DNA of 64,000 nt. It comes from Euryarchaeota archaeon UBA552. GTDB lineage: Archaea; Thermoplasmatota; Poseidoniia; Poseidoniales; Thalassarchaeaceae. The stretch is from positions 5,508 to 69,507 of the forward strand of contig DAMH01000030.1 in assembly GCA_002499585.1 (NCBI GenBank). Direction: 5' to 3'. The translations under genes were made by a program, and so were the position numbers. This document shows, one piece after another, positions 51,639 through 61,500 of the stretch (position 1 is the stretch's first letter; every line of letters begins with the position of its first letter). Under the pieces are notes generated by a model that saw only the letters and a program-made list of their open reading frames with translations, ran no database searches and was not told the DNA's origin.

Positions 51639-53788
51639 TATTCAAACAAGCTACGCTGTACATCTGAACCTATCGTATCATCATTGAATTTGGTCGCGGA
51701 CAACATGTCTAAAAGCTCATCTTCGCCAATCACCGTAACGTTGATTTTAGAAGCTCTGGTCAGTTTAGATCCTGCTGATTCCCCTGCTACGAGATAGTTC
51801 AAACGCTTCGAAACCGTACTCGTTGTCTTGCCTCCTGCGGATTTAATCATCAATTCTATCTCTTTCCTGGGACGAGTCAAAGTCCCAGTTATGCAGAATG
51901 TCTTACCGTCGAGCACGCCAATGGCTTTGTCACTTTTTCTAGCAGGTATGATGTTCAATGCCTGAATTAGGTATTCGATTGAATCCCAAGACTTGGCTGC
52001 CCCATCTAAAAATAATCTCGCAACTACGTCTCCTAAGCCATTTATTTGGATTAATTTCTCAAGATGGTCCTCTGACTGCGCGTCTTTTTCCGCCCAAGAG
52101 AAGACTACGGATCTGAATTGATCTGTGGTTTGTATTTGCTCAGACACTAAATTTGCTATTTCAGGCCCAATCCTTGGCAGCCCCAGCCCTGCTAAAAATT
52201 TCTCAAAAGGCATTGTAGTTTTCTCTTCTATTTGTTGAATTATGCCTCTGGCTGATTTCTCGCCCATCCTGTCAAGAGACATTAGGTCTTGTGCGGATAG
52301 GCCGTATATGTCACCGAGGTTACTGACCAGCCCACTTTCGACAAGATGCTCGGCTAGTTTGTCACCTACTCCATCTATTTCATGAAATCTACACCAGTAA
52401 AGGACCGATCTTACCAATCTGGCGGGACAGCTCGGATTTACACATTTCAAAAAAGCGCCTTCGATGGTTAGGGAACTATCGCACCTTAGGCATTTTGATG
52501 GTGGTTGAATTTCTCTCCGTGAAGGTAGCTGCTGAGTGAATTTAGTTCCATCCGAATGAAATCTTTCCGTCAAATCTGATTTCACTGCTCGGCCCAAAAC
52601 CTCAGTTATTTTGGGTATAACATCCCCGCGCCTCACTATCTTTACCTTGTCGCCTATCCTTAGTTTGAGTCTCTTAACTTCCCCTGAATTGTGAAGGGTT
52701 GTTTTTTCGACGGTGACACCGGATACAACAACAGGGGCAACTTTGGCAACAGGTGTCACATTTCCAGTGCGTCCAGTTTGCCAGTCTACCGCCATCAATA
52801 CAGTTATTGCCTCATGGGGGGGGAATTTCCACGCAAGAGCCCAACGAGGATGATGAGCTGTCTGGCCTAGAAGCCTACGTTTTGCCAATTCATCGACCTT
52901 TATCACCAATCCATCGATCTCCCATGGAACATTTTCCCGACTGGCAGTGGCTTCTATCGTATTCTTGATGATTTTATCGATGACAGATGCTATCTCTGAA
53001 TCTTGTACTACAGATCTACCAGCGGGCTCAATCCCCATCTCTGATATCCAACCCAGAATTTCGGAATCAAAATTGTAATTAGGTTGCTGCTCGCTTCCAC
53101 TCGACCGGTTTTCCTCGGGCCTGAACTTAACATCGTACGCATAGAACCTCAAGTCTTCTGCCCTGGCCTTACCAGATTCCCTGTGCTTCTGCCTGAGGGC
53201 CCCAGCAGCTAGGTTTCTAGGGTTTGGTGCTACCTCCGAGTAATTTTCTCTATACGTGTCGAGAAGCATAACAACCTCTCCTCTCACAAAACAGTCACCT
53301 CTCCAATTGAGTCTGTTTGGGATGTTAGGAATCCTTCTGATGTTTCTCGTGACATCCTCACCGCGAGTACCGCTGCCCCTGGTCACAGCTCTGACCAGCA
53401 TGCCCCTGCGATATTCGAGGGAGAGGGCGGATCCGTCCAGTTTTGGTTGTACCATGAATCTCTTTGTGGATGCGGTTGTGACATTCACAAAGTGTGAGAT
53501 CTCATCATTGGTCGTGGCTTTGTCGAGACTTAACATTGGATGTTCATGTACAACCTTGACTGAACCCGGTGGCGGGTCTGCACCCACAGCAGACAATTGA
53601 GGATGCTTTGGATTCAATTCACGTAATTTGTCGACCAACCGATCAAACTCCAAATCAGTAATTTCCGGGGTAGCGAAATTGTAATACAATTCTGAGTGTC
53701 TTTTTATTTCGTTGGCAATTTCGTCAGCATCAGATAGAGTGCTCCGCTCGTCGCCCACGTTATGCTTTCGCGCGTGGCGGCGTTTCAA
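51635..53788 (-). CDS. ligA: NAD+-dependent DNA ligase LigA
   Basis: Seals nicks using NAD+. The Ia domain has HSELYYNFATPEITDLEFD; the adenylation motif is KLDGSALSL with the nucleophilic lysine, then TRGSGTRGEDVTRNIR, where most ligases have TRGDG. An OB fold follows, then a C4 zinc finger (CLRCDSSL, CVNPSCPARL), helix-hairpin-helix repeats and a C-terminal BRCT domain (GKTFCITGTLTRPRKEIE). 717 residues and full domain order argue that it is functional. Most archaea use an ATP-dependent ligase, so this looks acquired from bacteria. It begins 21 bp downstream of the tRNA-Pro 3' end. Confidence 0.95.
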   Translation of the reverse strand: MKRRHARKHNVGDERSTLSDADEIANEIKRHSELYYNFATPEITDLEFDRLVDKLRELNPKHPQLSAVGADPPPGSVKVVHEHPMLSLDKATTNDEISHFVNVTTASTKRFMVQPKLDGSALSLEYRRGMLVRAVTRGSGTRGEDVTRNIRRIPNIPNRLNWRGDCFVRGEVVMLLDTYRENYSEVAPNPRNLAAGALRQKHRESGKARAEDLRFYAYDVKFRPEENRSSGSEQQPNYNFDSEILGWISEMGIEPAGRSVVQDSEIASVIDKIIKNTIEATASRENVPWEIDGLVIKVDELAKRRLLGQTAHHPRWALAWKFPPHEAITVLMAVDWQTGRTGNVTPVAKVAPVVVSGVTVEKTTLHNSGEVKRLKLRIGDKVKIVRRGDVIPKITEVLGRAVKSDLTERFHSDGTKFTQQLPSRREIQPPSKCLRCDSSLTIEGAFLKCVNPSCPARLVRSVLYWCRFHEIDGVGDKLAEHLVESGLVSNLGDIYGLSAQDLMSLDRMGEKSARGIIQQIEEKTTMPFEKFLAGLGLPRIGPEIANLVSEQIQTTDQFRSVVFSWAEKDAQSEDHLEKLIQINGLGDVVARLFLDGAAKSWDSIEYLIQALNIIPARKSDKAIGVLDGKTFCITGTLTRPRKEIELMIKSAGGKTTSTVSKRLNYLVAGESAGSKLTRASKINVTVIGEDELLDMLSATKFNDDTIGSDVQRSLFEY

Positions 53789-53809
53789 AGATACGGCTAC
53801 AAGCGGTTT

Positions 53810-53887
53810 TGGTGGGCCTGCCAGGATTTGAACCTGGGTCGCGCGACCCCCAGCCGCGAAGTATAGGCCAAGCTAACCTACAAGCCC
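53810..53887 (-). tRNA. tRNA-Pro (anticodon GGG)
   Basis: On the minus strand GGGCTTG pairs with CAGGCCC, discriminator A, CCA encoded (53810-53812). The anticodon stem CGCGG/TCGCG encloses CT-GGG-GG; the T-arm is CCAGG-TTCAAAT-CCTGG. The D-stem has a mismatch at 13-22, as in the tRNA-Arg genes. No intron. It follows rpoN by 46 bp and precedes ligA on the same strand, so it may be processed from the ribosomal operon transcript. Confidence 0.92.
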
Positions 53888-53933
53888 CTTGTTGGTATGG
53901 TCTTATGTTCCGCTCAAAGCCTTGCCGATGGCA

Positions 53934-54140
53934 TCACATATCGCGAGGGAGGCTGAATGGGGCTATGTCATCGATAAGATCGATATGCCCGACAAACATT
54001 CTCCTGCAACAGTACCTCTGTAGCTTTAGATCGTCGAGCACTTCTTGGGGATCTTCTCCTGATGTGGTTCTGTCTGCATATTTCTTGTAGAGGTGTGCTA
54101 GTACCTTACCACAACTCCAGCATCTAACGGGTATCAACAT
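53934..54140 (-). CDS. rpoN: RNA polymerase subunit N (Rpb10)
   Basis: Small zinc subunit of archaeal RNA polymerase. MLIPVRCWSCGKVLAHLYKKY and RYCCRRMFVGHIDLID are the conserved Rpb10 motifs with the four zinc cysteines. I start at ATG 54140, where GGTGA (54146-54150) has 5-nt spacing; a GTG at 54149 overlapping the S9 stop would add three residues. It is in its usual place after S9. Confidence 0.95.
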   Translation of the reverse strand: MLIPVRCWSCGKVLAHLYKKYADRTTSGEDPQEVLDDLKLQRYCCRRMFVGHIDLIDDIAPFSLPRDM

Positions 54141-54145
54141 TTTAT

Positions 54146-54586
54146 TCACCTATACGACTTCTGCCATTTCTTCCTGGCGCCTCTTCCCATTTGGTGTTTG
54201 GGCTCTTTTCGCCTTGGGTCATTGACAAGCAGAGTTCGATCAAATCTCAGGAACTCATCACGGAGCTCCTCGTCGATACCGGCTGCGCCATCATTGAAGT
54301 GGACTAGCCCCCTTGCAATCGCTGTTCTTACCGCGTCCACTTGGCCCATTATTCCGCCTCCGGAGACGTCCACTGAGATGTCAACAGTTGAGAGGCGATT
54401 CATTGCCTCTGCGATCTGAACGGGTTCGAGTGCCTTCCTTCGAGCTAATTCTGGTTCGAGTATGTGAATAGGTTTGGAATTTACCCTGACTCTCCCCTTG
54501 CCTTCACTTACAGTGGCTCTTGCCACGGCAGTTTTCCTTTTGCCGCTTGTTTGAACCGTCTTCTTCCTTTGTTTCTTAGGCATCAT
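54146..54586 (-). CDS. rps9: Ribosomal protein S9
   Basis: Small-subunit protein whose C-terminal tail reaches the P-site tRNA. TSGKRKTAVARATVSEGKG, DVSGGGIMGQVDAVRTAIAR and the basic end GRGARKKWQKSYR are diagnostic. 146 residues. It overlaps L13 at its start and the rpoN frame at its end. Confidence 0.96.
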   Translation of the reverse strand: MMPKKQRKKTVQTSGKRKTAVARATVSEGKGRVRVNSKPIHILEPELARRKALEPVQIAEAMNRLSTVDISVDVSGGGIMGQVDAVRTAIARGLVHFNDGAAGIDEELRDEFLRFDRTLLVNDPRRKEPKHQMGRGARKKWQKSYR

Positions 54587-55068
54587 GAATCACTCCATCT
54601 CGAAGTTTTGGCTCCTAGGTGCTTGCTTATATCTCCCAGTCTGACAAATCTGTCGGGCAAAGGCCGATCTATGTTTGTAGTGTCTCCCCACTCATGGCCG
54701 TCTGGTAGGTTCTCTCCTTTGAGGTTGCTTGGGGTTCCGATCATTACTCTCAAGTCCTTCACGGCCTGCCGGCCGCTGGATTTCTTCTGGTAGGGCAGCA
54801 TTCCCCGGACTGTTCTTTTGAGTATCATGTCCGGCATTCGTGGAAAGAATGGGCCCTTCCTTGGGTGATTGAGCTTGTATTTCTTGTCATAATCCGAAAG
54901 TATTCTATCCTTGGATCCAGTCACTATTGCATTTTCTGCATTTATTATGATCACTTTCTTTGGAGCGCCTTCTCTCCGCGAAACGAGCAGAGTACTGGCC
55001 ACATGACTTGCTAGCCGTCCGAGAACCTTGTCTCTGGCATCAAATACGAGGGTTCCTGAACTATCCAA
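54583..55068 (-). CDS. rpl13: Ribosomal protein L13
   Basis: Large-subunit assembly protein, 161 residues. VFDARDKVLGRLASHVASTLL, VIIINAENAIVTGSK, and GPFFPRMPDMILKRTVRGML with YQKKSSGRQAVKDL are typical of archaeal L13. It overlaps L18e by 8 bp and S9 by 4 bp. Confidence 0.96.
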   Translation of the reverse strand: MDSSGTLVFDARDKVLGRLASHVASTLLVSRREGAPKKVIIINAENAIVTGSKDRILSDYDKKYKLNHPRKGPFFPRMPDMILKRTVRGMLPYQKKSSGRQAVKDLRVMIGTPSNLKGENLPDGHEWGDTTNIDRPLPDRFVRLGDISKHLGAKTSRWSDS

Positions 55069-55426
55069 TTATCCTCACCCCCGTTCCATTTGGGTTGTCT
55101 TCCATCAGGTCACGGATTGACATCACGCGCCCGCCTGCTGCTTCGATCTTAGAGCGGGCACTGGCGCTTACACTGTATGCTGCAACGTTTGGGGAGCCGG
55201 CGACGTCACCACTTCCAAGTAACTTGCCGGGAACGAGCACTGTCTCGTTCTCACTGGCTGTTCTTGAAAGCCGGCTCAGATTCGGCTCTGCCCAATTACT
55301 TCGGCTGGATTCCAGTCGATTAGCTACGTCTCGCCACAATGCGGCACCAGTAGACCTGCTCTGCGCCTTTAAATCACCAATTAAGGTGATCAGGGCCTTG
55401 TTGGTCTTCCTACTGTTTTTGCTCAT
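55061..55426 (-). CDS. rpl18e: Ribosomal protein L18e
   Basis: Archaeal/eukaryotic large-subunit protein, first gene of the L18e-L13-S9-rpoN operon. It has NKALITLIGDLKAQSRSTGAALWRDVA split as usual, VLVPGKLLGSGDVAGSPNVAAYSVSASA and a C-terminal NPNGTGVRIIG. 121 residues, normal length. It lies 107 bp downstream of the giant surface-protein gene. Confidence 0.94.
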   Translation of the reverse strand: MSKNSRKTNKALITLIGDLKAQSRSTGAALWRDVANRLESSRSNWAEPNLSRLSRTASENETVLVPGKLLGSGDVAGSPNVAAYSVSASARSKIEAAGGRVMSIRDLMEDNPNGTGVRIIG

Positions 55427-55500
55427 ATGACTCCCTCGACGTTATTCGGGTAAGCCGGCCCACCTCAGGTCCTGTTAAGAACCTCTCGGGGAGTTTACGC

Positions 55501-55506
55501 AAAAAA
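55501..55506 (-). terminator. Oligo-T stretch after the giant surface-protein gene
   Basis: T6 on the minus strand, about 28 bp after the stop of the surface-protein gene and ahead of L18e. Archaeal termination is often specified by U-rich tracts without a hairpin, and this gap separates two functionally unrelated units. Weak evidence. Confidence 0.35.
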
Positions 55507-55533
55507 TCGGTATGGTCAAAACAACATCATTGA

Positions 55534-58500
55534 TTAGATGTTGAATCCTGTGTTATCGTCAGAAGCATCGTCTTCTCCGGCAATCCTGACCTGACCTTCT
55601 GAATCGATGAATGTCCCCGCCTTTGTTGCCCTACCGTACATCTCCAAGCCCTCAGCTCTTATCCGACTGAGCATGCTCTCGCCCAACGATTTGGAAAGGT
55701 GGGTGATGATGTTCTGCAGAGAGGATATTGCACGGTCCCTTTGGTCTGCTCCTATTTCATGATCTGAATATCTCGCTTCCTCGAAAATGCTGAAGAATTC
55801 CGATAGGTCCTCCGGAGGTGCTATCCCGCCAAGCATTTTATTCACTGCGTACTCAAACTCCCTGGTAGTTTCATACACCTTCTTCATGGCACCCCTTTGG
55901 CGGAAGAACTTCACTAGGTCTTTGTAGCAATTGAATATCGTCTCAACGTACGAATTCTTGCTTTGAAGAGCCCATAGGGAGTCGGTGAGGATTCCTCGTA
56001 GTACTTCGATCCGCCTCCTTTCGATGTAATTTCTGTACATGTATGCTGCTAGCAAAAGTGTGGATACAAAAATCAATGCTAGGGCTGTCATCACCCTTGC
56101 TGTAAAGAAGCTCTGTTGATCCGGATCCACTGGATCAGCGAGTTTTATTCTAGGGGTGTTTCCTAGCTCTGAGCTAACGAATCGATAGTCTCCTTGGAAC
56201 TCCACTTCCACCTTCCACTCGCCGTTGACAGCCCTCGGACCGCCCAGGACAGCAGATTGCTCACCAGGTAGGTCTTCCCCGGTGTACTCAAAGGAGAAGT
56301 TGGCAGTACCTTGTTCGGTTGTGGTTGTGAAGTACACCTTGAACAGTTCCCAACCCGTGCCGTTGTTGTAATATTGATTGAACACAACCGTCTGGCCTTC
56401 AACGGCTAGGTCAATTCTGTCCCTCAAAATGGCGACTGCTCCCTCGACCATCTCTCCTATCTGGTAGCCCTCCGGACGGGACCACTGCTGACTGAGCAGG
56501 ATGTCAACTCGGCTTTGGACCAGAACCTCGACATCAACAAAAGAGCCGTTGATGACTGGAGTGTTCTCGATTTCACAACCACCTGGTACAGATCGAGTGG
56601 GCTCATATGCAATTCTGACTGTCCTGAATCCTTCCAATTGGTCTCCGCTGGGGTCAACCCCGCGCTGGCTGGGATTATCTTCTCTGTCTCCTGAGAACCA
56701 TTCGACTGAACCTGTCCCGTCATTGGTCCTCGCAGTGGAAAATGGCCTGGTATTTGTTTCTGGATCTAGGTATATGTTCAGGCATTTACCTCCTACAGGG
56801 TTACCGTTGACCTGTGTGAGCCTGGCGTCAAAGTGGAATGATTCCTTCAGATACAGAACTGGGAAGGTACTTCCATTTGCAAAGGTGTACGTATCCACAT
56901 CGTTCCTGAATGGACCGATTTCTATCATTTGCAATGTGGAGTTCGAGTAAACCGGGAATAACATCGTTTTTGTGGCATTCAGGTATCGATAACGGTCTGC
57001 GTTCTCCCATGAGTTGTACATTACCTGAACTTTGGCTTGGCCTGCTTGTACCCCTTCAAGCGAGCATAATATTTCGAAGAATCCATTGATGTCAGTTGTT
57101 CCCGGGAGACAGGTTCGTATTCCTATCTGGCTTCCTAGCATTTCATATGTCACTTTGACATTCCTGAAACTCAAATTGCGGCCTAATTCATCCACTAACT
57201 GGCCGGTTACAGTCATCGGCTTTTGTATGGACTCCCCTGTTAGTGGATCGACCTCTGATGTGTAAACCGTCTGTTCATCCACACTCAACTGAGTCTCCCC
57301 CAACAGATAGAAGCCCTCTTCTTGGAATTGCAGGACTCTTCTGTAGTGATCATTGTAGAGATCCAGCGTACACTCGTCCCATGCTCCTGCAATATCAAGA
57401 GCATTTGGTCCGAGGGGCCCGCATCCTTCATGCGGTAGGTTCTCGTTGAATCGTATGATTACGTTCACTGGACCGAATCCGTCGGGGAGGAACGACTGTG
57501 CATCCGAGGTGAGTATCTCGGGATCGAGTGTCAACTGGTGTGTGATAGCACCGGCGCTTGGACAGAGAGTTTCAACGATCTTCCTGTGTATTCTATCCTC
57601 GAAATCTAGCCCTTCAAGGATCAAGGTGACGTTCCCGCCATTCTCACCACATCCATCGAGTGCTTGTCCTGAGTCTTTATCGAAAGCGGTTCGATTATCA
57701 TCAGTTATTTGGGCGGTGAAATACCAGTCCTGACCACTCACAAGTGGGCCTGAAACGCTTGTTTGCAAGTCTACGAAGGTCCTCGAAACGACCCATAATT
57801 CTGCTTGTCCTGTAGAGGACTGATGCAGTGCATCACCAGAATATGTGTAGGAGAGTGTAAACGAACCCAGAGGGTGATCTTGGCCAATTGATAGATCAAC
57901 CCTGAATATGCCATTCTTGTCAGTGGAAGCTAGTCCATTGGTACCATCAGCATCCCATGAGTAAGTGACGGGGACTTCTCTCAGGGGCTGTAGCGAGTTA
58001 TCGACCAGTCTAATTTCGACTGTTCTGTTGACCCCTCGGTAGAGTCTGGAGTCTTCAACAGGTAGGAACTGGCTAGTTCCGATTACTGTAACATTGAGGT
58101 AAGCCCCTGTCGCTGAAAGTATTGAAGATTGGTTTCCTGTAAAGTAAAAGTTCGAGTTTGTGAAATCCGCTTTGACCCCGTATGTTCCGGCGGCATACTG
58201 CGAGTACCATGTCCAGTTGTAGTCAAACTGGGCCTTGCCGTCCACTAGGCTTGGGACTCTGGCGAACCCTGTCTCTTGGGAACCTGCAAACACCTGGTTC
58301 TGATCCAGGTCTACCTGCAAGGCAATGGGATCGCTGGCCCAAGGGACAAAGGTTCTGTTGTATACCTCGCCAACAACCCTGAGCGATTCTCCTGTGAAGA
58401 GTTCCGGTATTATCTCGCATCTGGTCTGACTAAAGGGATCTGCGGGGTCTACAGGTCCGCATGGAGGCACGTTGAAGTCTCCACCATTCTGCATGGCGAT

Positions 58501-61500
58501 GGACCAGTGTGTATTATTAGCATCAAGGAAAGGACGCAACTTGGCCGCCTCGCCAGACAGTCCAGCTGTTGTTCCATTCCACAAAATCGGGTATGGTTTG
58601 CCGATGCTCGCATCCTCGTAGGAAATACCTGCTGCTTCGAGTGATGGTGCGTGGAATAAGGCCCTCCAAGCACCGAAAGAGGATCCCACGAATTGTGTGG
58701 CGTCCCAGAAGTAAACGGGCCTCAGAGATGTGGTGTGCATAACCGCCTCGATGTACATCCTGTGCATTGACCGGATGTAGAAGGTCTCGGACTCGCTGCC
58801 GTTCAAGTATGGGAAAGGCCACTCGTCACCTAATTCTGGTCGTGAAAACCCAATGAACTCGTAATCCCCGACGGGCAAAGATGTGTTTGAGTAGATGTAT
58901 CTAGCCACATACTGGTGCTCCTTGGCATTGTCATCCCACACGATTTCTTCATATCCGCCACTGGGTTGACCGGCCCCATTATCCATCGTTGAGTTCCAAC
59001 GTACTTGCTTCCAGAATCCTTGGGCGCCCTGTTGTTGAACGAATGTGAGGGACACCCAGCCGTTTGAGTCTGCCCTGTATCCAAACCCGTATCCGTCAAA
59101 CTCTGTGGGCACTGAGCGGTTACCGAATGGGCCACCGGCGATGGTGAATGAAACAGGAGCGTGCTTGATCCTGTTGTCGAAGATCCCCCGCTCCCAGTCA
59201 GCGTCGTAATGAACCTTGAAATCAACAAATAACGGCTGTTCGTCGCTTCTGAAATATGTCCATGAAACGTAGTCTACAGTGGTATTGGCTCTGACCTCGA
59301 GCGGAGACGGGGTTGATGATGACCCGTCATGGGCAAACATCTCAATCACATCCGCCCTGAGGTTGTATCTTGAGGACGGTCCAACCTCAATATCCTCCGG
59401 ATATAGATACTGACCGACGGTGAAATTGCCTTGTTCGTTTGTTAGGACCTCAACCGTTCTGAGGGTTTCCGTCGAGTTTCTAGCGTACTCTATGACGATC
59501 CTCACGGGAAAATCGGCAGCAGGAACGAAGGCGCTAGTTTCCAAGTCCAGGACGTCTACCCTTCCTGTGAAAACGGCAGGGAACTGTGCATCTAGCCAGA
59601 CGGTCTGAATTGGGTTCAGAGTTATTCTTGTTGGTGGTTTGTCATCAGCGTCCAGTATGCAATCATTATCGTTGTCCCAGTCGCTGGCGGGATATTGCGT
59701 TCCCGTCGAATCGGTGCATACCTCGCCTTCTTCAAGGTGATCCCAGTCGATATCGGGTAATCCGTCGGAATCATCGTCCTCGTCTATCGAATCAGGTCCT
59801 GTGGAAGCATTCGTTGGGTCATGTAGACCCATTCCAGTTCCGTAGTCATCGTGATCCCATGGATTAGTTGAGTTTGAGCCGAATCTGGTGGGCCAAAGCA
59901 TGACCTCGTCTTCGTCATTCATCCCGTCTTCGTCGTCGTCTAGGTCTATGTCGTCTCTTAGTCCGTCATTGTCATGATCCCAAGGGGCCGTTGGGTGCGT
60001 TGAGCCAGCGCCAGCGAGCTCTATTGTGTTAGACAGGCCATCACCATCCCAATCCGTGTCTGCCCAATCTGGGATGCCGTCATTGTCATGATCCCATGGG
60101 CTCTGTTCTTCTCCCTGGAAGCAGATCAGTTCCTGATCAACATCTAGGACGCCATTGTTGTCGTCATCAGGGTCCTCGCCGTCCGGAATTCCGTCATTGT
60201 CGTTGTCCACATCATAGTATTGTGGGAATAACAGGCCCTGACCAAGCCGCCCCCTGTCCCAGACAGACTGGTACCAACCATCCCCATCGGGATCCGTGTC
60301 CGTTCCGTCATCGTCTTGATCATCACAGTTGTATCCTGTGAAGAAGTTGCCGAGCGGCTGAGTGTTGGAATCGTCGTCTAAATCATCATTCACGTCAACT
60401 TCGAAGAAGTCCCAGACTCCATTGTTGTCATCATCTACATCCCAGTGATCGAATACACCATCGAAATCATCATCCAAATCGGCTGTGTCATTTACCATGC
60501 AGGAAGGGTTCGGGGTTCCTGTAACAGGTGCTCCACAGTCGTCGTCCGGATCTTCATTGTTGTCCAGTAGATCAGCGAACTCATCTGGAAACAGGTTGCC
60601 GTTGCCGTCTGAGACCCATTGGAACATTCCGTAGTTTATACCGACATAAGCTGTCCAAAGATCCCTGTTGTTAATCATCTCATTGAAGGTCACTGCTGCA
60701 GAGGGGCCGGCGTCGGCAGGCCCAAGGAAGTCAAAGTGGAAGCAGTTCTCTTCGCATGTAAAATCGTTTATTCCAGCTGAATTCTCACCGTTGTAGGGGC
60801 CATCGGAATACTGGGGATCGGGTCGTGAGGAATACGGAAGAACAAACGGCACTCCGTTGCTTGACCTTGCTTGGCTGAGGGGGAATCCGTATAACCATGC
60901 AAGAGCTACACCACAGCTTACTTGATCCTGGTCTAAACCAAGGAGGAAGGACATCGAAATATCACACTCGCCGTCATCGAAAGAGCCTCCATATGCCGGG
61001 TCGTTAACATCGAGCTTACCGTCTGAGCCCTCATCCCTGTCCCACCAATTGGGAACGCCGTCCGCATCCATGTCGACATCTACCCCATTGATCAGGGAAT
61101 CTCCATCCATGTCAATGTCGAAGTAGTTGTTCCCATTCCAAGGACTCCATTTCATCATTACATGCCAATACATCTCGGGCACATTCCCATTGGAAACTAT
61201 GGTTGGGGGACCGAGTGTGTAGTCATCTTGGTACCCGTTGTAAGGGAGCACAAAACCATGTTCCGGGAAGAACGGGCTAAAGTGCCAGAACATATCCCAT
61301 TGAAGAGTACCAGTGGCAGCATAGATCTGCCCATCTGCACTCCCGTCGATGGCATCGCCGTCTTGTTGGGAATACGAATTGTCGAATTGATCTGTGGAGT
61401 CAATATCCACCACTCCACAGTTACCGTCATCCGGGTCGTACAGGTCTGATATCCCATCGTTGTCATCGTCCCAATCCTCATCGTTGGAAAGTCCATCGCC

